From Cyanobacteria bacterium OH_CFB_184 (GTDB lineage Bacteria; Cyanobacteriota; Vampirovibrionia; Gastranaerophilales; Gastranaerophilaceae), in the NCBI GenBank assembly GCA_023414155.1, contig JAEZOG010000166.1:1-6216 (forward strand): DNA of 6,216 nt. Reading direction: 5' to 3'. The position numbers and the translations under genes are program-made. Positions 4,849 through 6,216 of this stretch are shown here, piece by piece; the first letter of the stretch is position 1; each line of letters begins with the position of its first letter. The notes under the pieces are model-generated. The model searched no databases, was not told where the DNA came from, and was given only the letters and a program-made list of their open reading frames with translations.

Positions 4849-6216
4849 AAAACTAAATTATATATTTGAACGTTATAAAATTAAATATGACGCTGCTGAG
4901 TATTTCCCAACAGAAGAAGATTGCCAGAATTTAAAAAGCAATAAATGGTTGAAGAGGATTATCTTTAGTGTTGAAATTAATCAAGAGAGTTACTCTCTGA
5001 TTCTAGCTATTCCGATTGAATTCCCTTATGAATACCCATCTGTGTTTTTGCATCAAGAACACAACAAGTTAGCGACCTTGCCACATATAGACAGACGCCT
5101 TTTCGTTTGTACCTTTGATAAGGGATTGTCTTTTTCTAATATAGATGCACCCTTTGAAGTCTGTAATGAAGTTGTAAATAAGGCAATTAAAATTATAAAG
5201 GATGGGCTAGAAAAGAACAATTATAAAGACTATGAAGATGAATATCTCGCATATTGGGTTAATGGAGGCTTTGATCAGAATGTAATTTCTATAGTTAATC
5301 CTTCTGAAACAATAAAAGATATTTGTGTTTTTGATATATCTAAGTTGAAATTTAATAAATATAAATATCTTCTTTCTGACTCATCCCAGAGTGGCATTGA
5401 ATGGCTTTCGAACTTAGGACTCTCTGCCAGTGGAGATCTAATTAGTTATACTTATGGCGTCTATTTGCCGATAAAAACAGCTGCATTTGAAATAGTGCCA
5501 CAAAAAAATAAAGATATTTTATCCCTACTACAAGGTACTAAACTACGAGATTTATTTTCCCGATTAGACTCTAAGCAAAGACCTACTTTAGTTTTATGCA
5601 GTTATAAAAACATTATGTTCGCCTGGGAACATCAAGAGTACGTTGATATAGTGAAGAAAGGATTAAAACAAATAAAAACAAAACATCAGAAAGGTTTTAG
5701 AATTGGCAGACAGAATACATTCCTTGAGATTTCTGGATTTGCCAAAGAACAAGAATTAAAGAAATACTATATAGACAGATATGATAAAGAAAGACTATTT
5801 AATAGAGGCGGCGAAGGTCTACAAATAAATCAATCTTATAAAATAAATCTGTGTGGTTGTGGTTCTATTGGAAGTTTTTTATTAGAAAAATTAGTGCAAA
5901 TTGGATTTAATAATTTTAACTTGATAGATAATCAAACTTTTCAACCAGAAAATTTAGCTAGGCACGTTTGCGATATTTCAGATGTAAACAAGAATAAAAC
6001 ACTTGCTTTAAAAAGCAAAATGCATAAAAGATATCCTTCACTAAAAATCTCAACGAATGAAAAGAGTTTAGGATATGTCGCATTAAAAAATGTTGAAGTT
6101 TTTAATAGTAGCGATATGAATGTCATTTGTGTAGGTGATTATAATCTTGAGCTTATGCTGGCAACATTATTAGAAAACCAAAAAATACAAACTCCACTAT
6201 TAATTATTTGGGTAGA
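4832..6216 (+). CDS. cap2: Cap2, E2-E1 ubiquitin-transfer-like fusion (3' end outside window)
   Basis: The frame is open from 4832 to the window end, 461 codons, and is cut before its stop. Residues 1 to about 150 form an E2-like domain: AIPIEFPYEYPSVFL, then LPHIDRRLFVCTFDKG, where Cys93 is the probable catalytic cysteine. A linker domain follows, and RGG (325-327) leads into an E1/ThiF adenylation domain with the nucleotide-binding loop CGCGSIGS (Gly342, Gly344, Gly347), the acidic residue Asp366 in LIDNQTF, and ENLARH with Arg377. The E1 catalytic cysteine should lie beyond the window. In type II CBASS, Cap2 adenylates the CD-NTase C-terminus, passes it through thioesters and joins it to a target, priming the enzyme. 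The second of two adjacent ATGs (4829, 4832) is preferred because AGG at 4824-4826 is 5 bases before it. The gene overlaps the CD-NTase gene by 17 bases. Known Cap2 proteins are near 600 residues, so about three quarters is present. Confidence 0.9.
   Translation, partial: MEDLPKKLNYIFERYKIKYDAAEYFPTEEDCQNLKSNKWLKRIIFSVEINQESYSLILAIPIEFPYEYPSVFLHQEHNKLATLPHIDRRLFVCTFDKGLSFSNIDAPFEVCNEVVNKAIKIIKDGLEKNNYKDYEDEYLAYWVNGGFDQNVISIVNPSETIKDICVFDISKLKFNKYKYLLSDSSQSGIEWLSNLGLSASGDLISYTYGVYLPIKTAAFEIVPQKNKDILSLLQGTKLRDLFSRLDSKQRPTLVLCSYKNIMFAWEHQEYVDIVKKGLKQIKTKHQKGFRIGRQNTFLEISGFAKEQELKKYYIDRYDKERLFNRGGEGLQINQSYKINLCGCGSIGSFLLEKLVQIGFNNFNLIDNQTFQPENLARHVCDISDVNKNKTLALKSKMHKRYPSLKISTNEKSLGYVALKNVEVFNSSDMNVICVGDYNLELMLATLLENQKIQTPLLIIWV

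Noticed and set aside
5941..6126. Minus-strand open frame of 61 codons
   Set aside because: It is antisense to the E1 domain of Cap2 and has no features of its own.
1..6216. tRNA, rRNA, CRISPR arrays, insertion sequences or transposase genes
   Set aside because: No cloverleaf, rRNA-like stretch, regularly spaced direct repeats or transposase-like protein was seen on either strand.

Overview
This is a low-GC (roughly 30 % by eye) bacterial window. Its right half is the front of a type II CBASS anti-phage operon. The left half holds short or accessory genes. The glycosyltransferase family 9 gene on the minus strand suggests a Gram-negative host that makes lipopolysaccharide or another surface glycan. 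Nothing here fixes the taxon. A low-GC gut lineage such as Gastranaerophilales or a low-GC alphaproteobacterium is only a guess.

Layout, left to right. (1) 2-562, plus strand: the 3' end of an unrecognised gene whose start lies outside the window, followed by a clear terminator hairpin. (2) 563-827: a non-coding gap with a nested inverted repeat (outer arms 620-637 and 713-730, inner hairpin 671-702). (3) 828-1103, plus: a 91-residue charged, coiled-coil-like protein of unknown function. (4) 1106-2098, minus: a GT9 (heptosyltransferase-like) glycosyltransferase, convergent with the previous gene. (5) 2099-2261: a compact divergent control region with overlapping candidate promoters and three palindromes about 42 and 21.5 bp apart, which puts them on one helical face. 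(6) 2262-2585, plus: a 107-residue XRE/Cro-C1-type repressor, which probably binds those palindromes. (7) 2586-2833: a very AT-rich gap with several inverted repeats, the leader of the CBASS operon. (8) 2834-3829: a patatin-like phospholipase (CapV-type effector). (9) 3826-4848: a CD-NTase (cGAS/DncV-like cyclic nucleotide synthase). (10) 4832-6216: a Cap2 E2-E1 fusion, running off the right edge.

How the operon should work, from what is known of type II CBASS: Cap2 uses its E1 and E2 domains to join the C-terminus of the CD-NTase to a target, which primes it. On phage infection the CD-NTase makes a cyclic nucleotide, and this activates the phospholipase. The phospholipase then degrades the inner membrane and stops the infection. 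The three genes are tightly packed and overlap, so they are probably translated as a coupled set. A JAB-family isopeptidase (Cap3) is expected just past the right edge but cannot be seen. All catalytic residues expected in the visible parts are present, so the system looks intact. Whether the upstream XRE repressor controls it is open.
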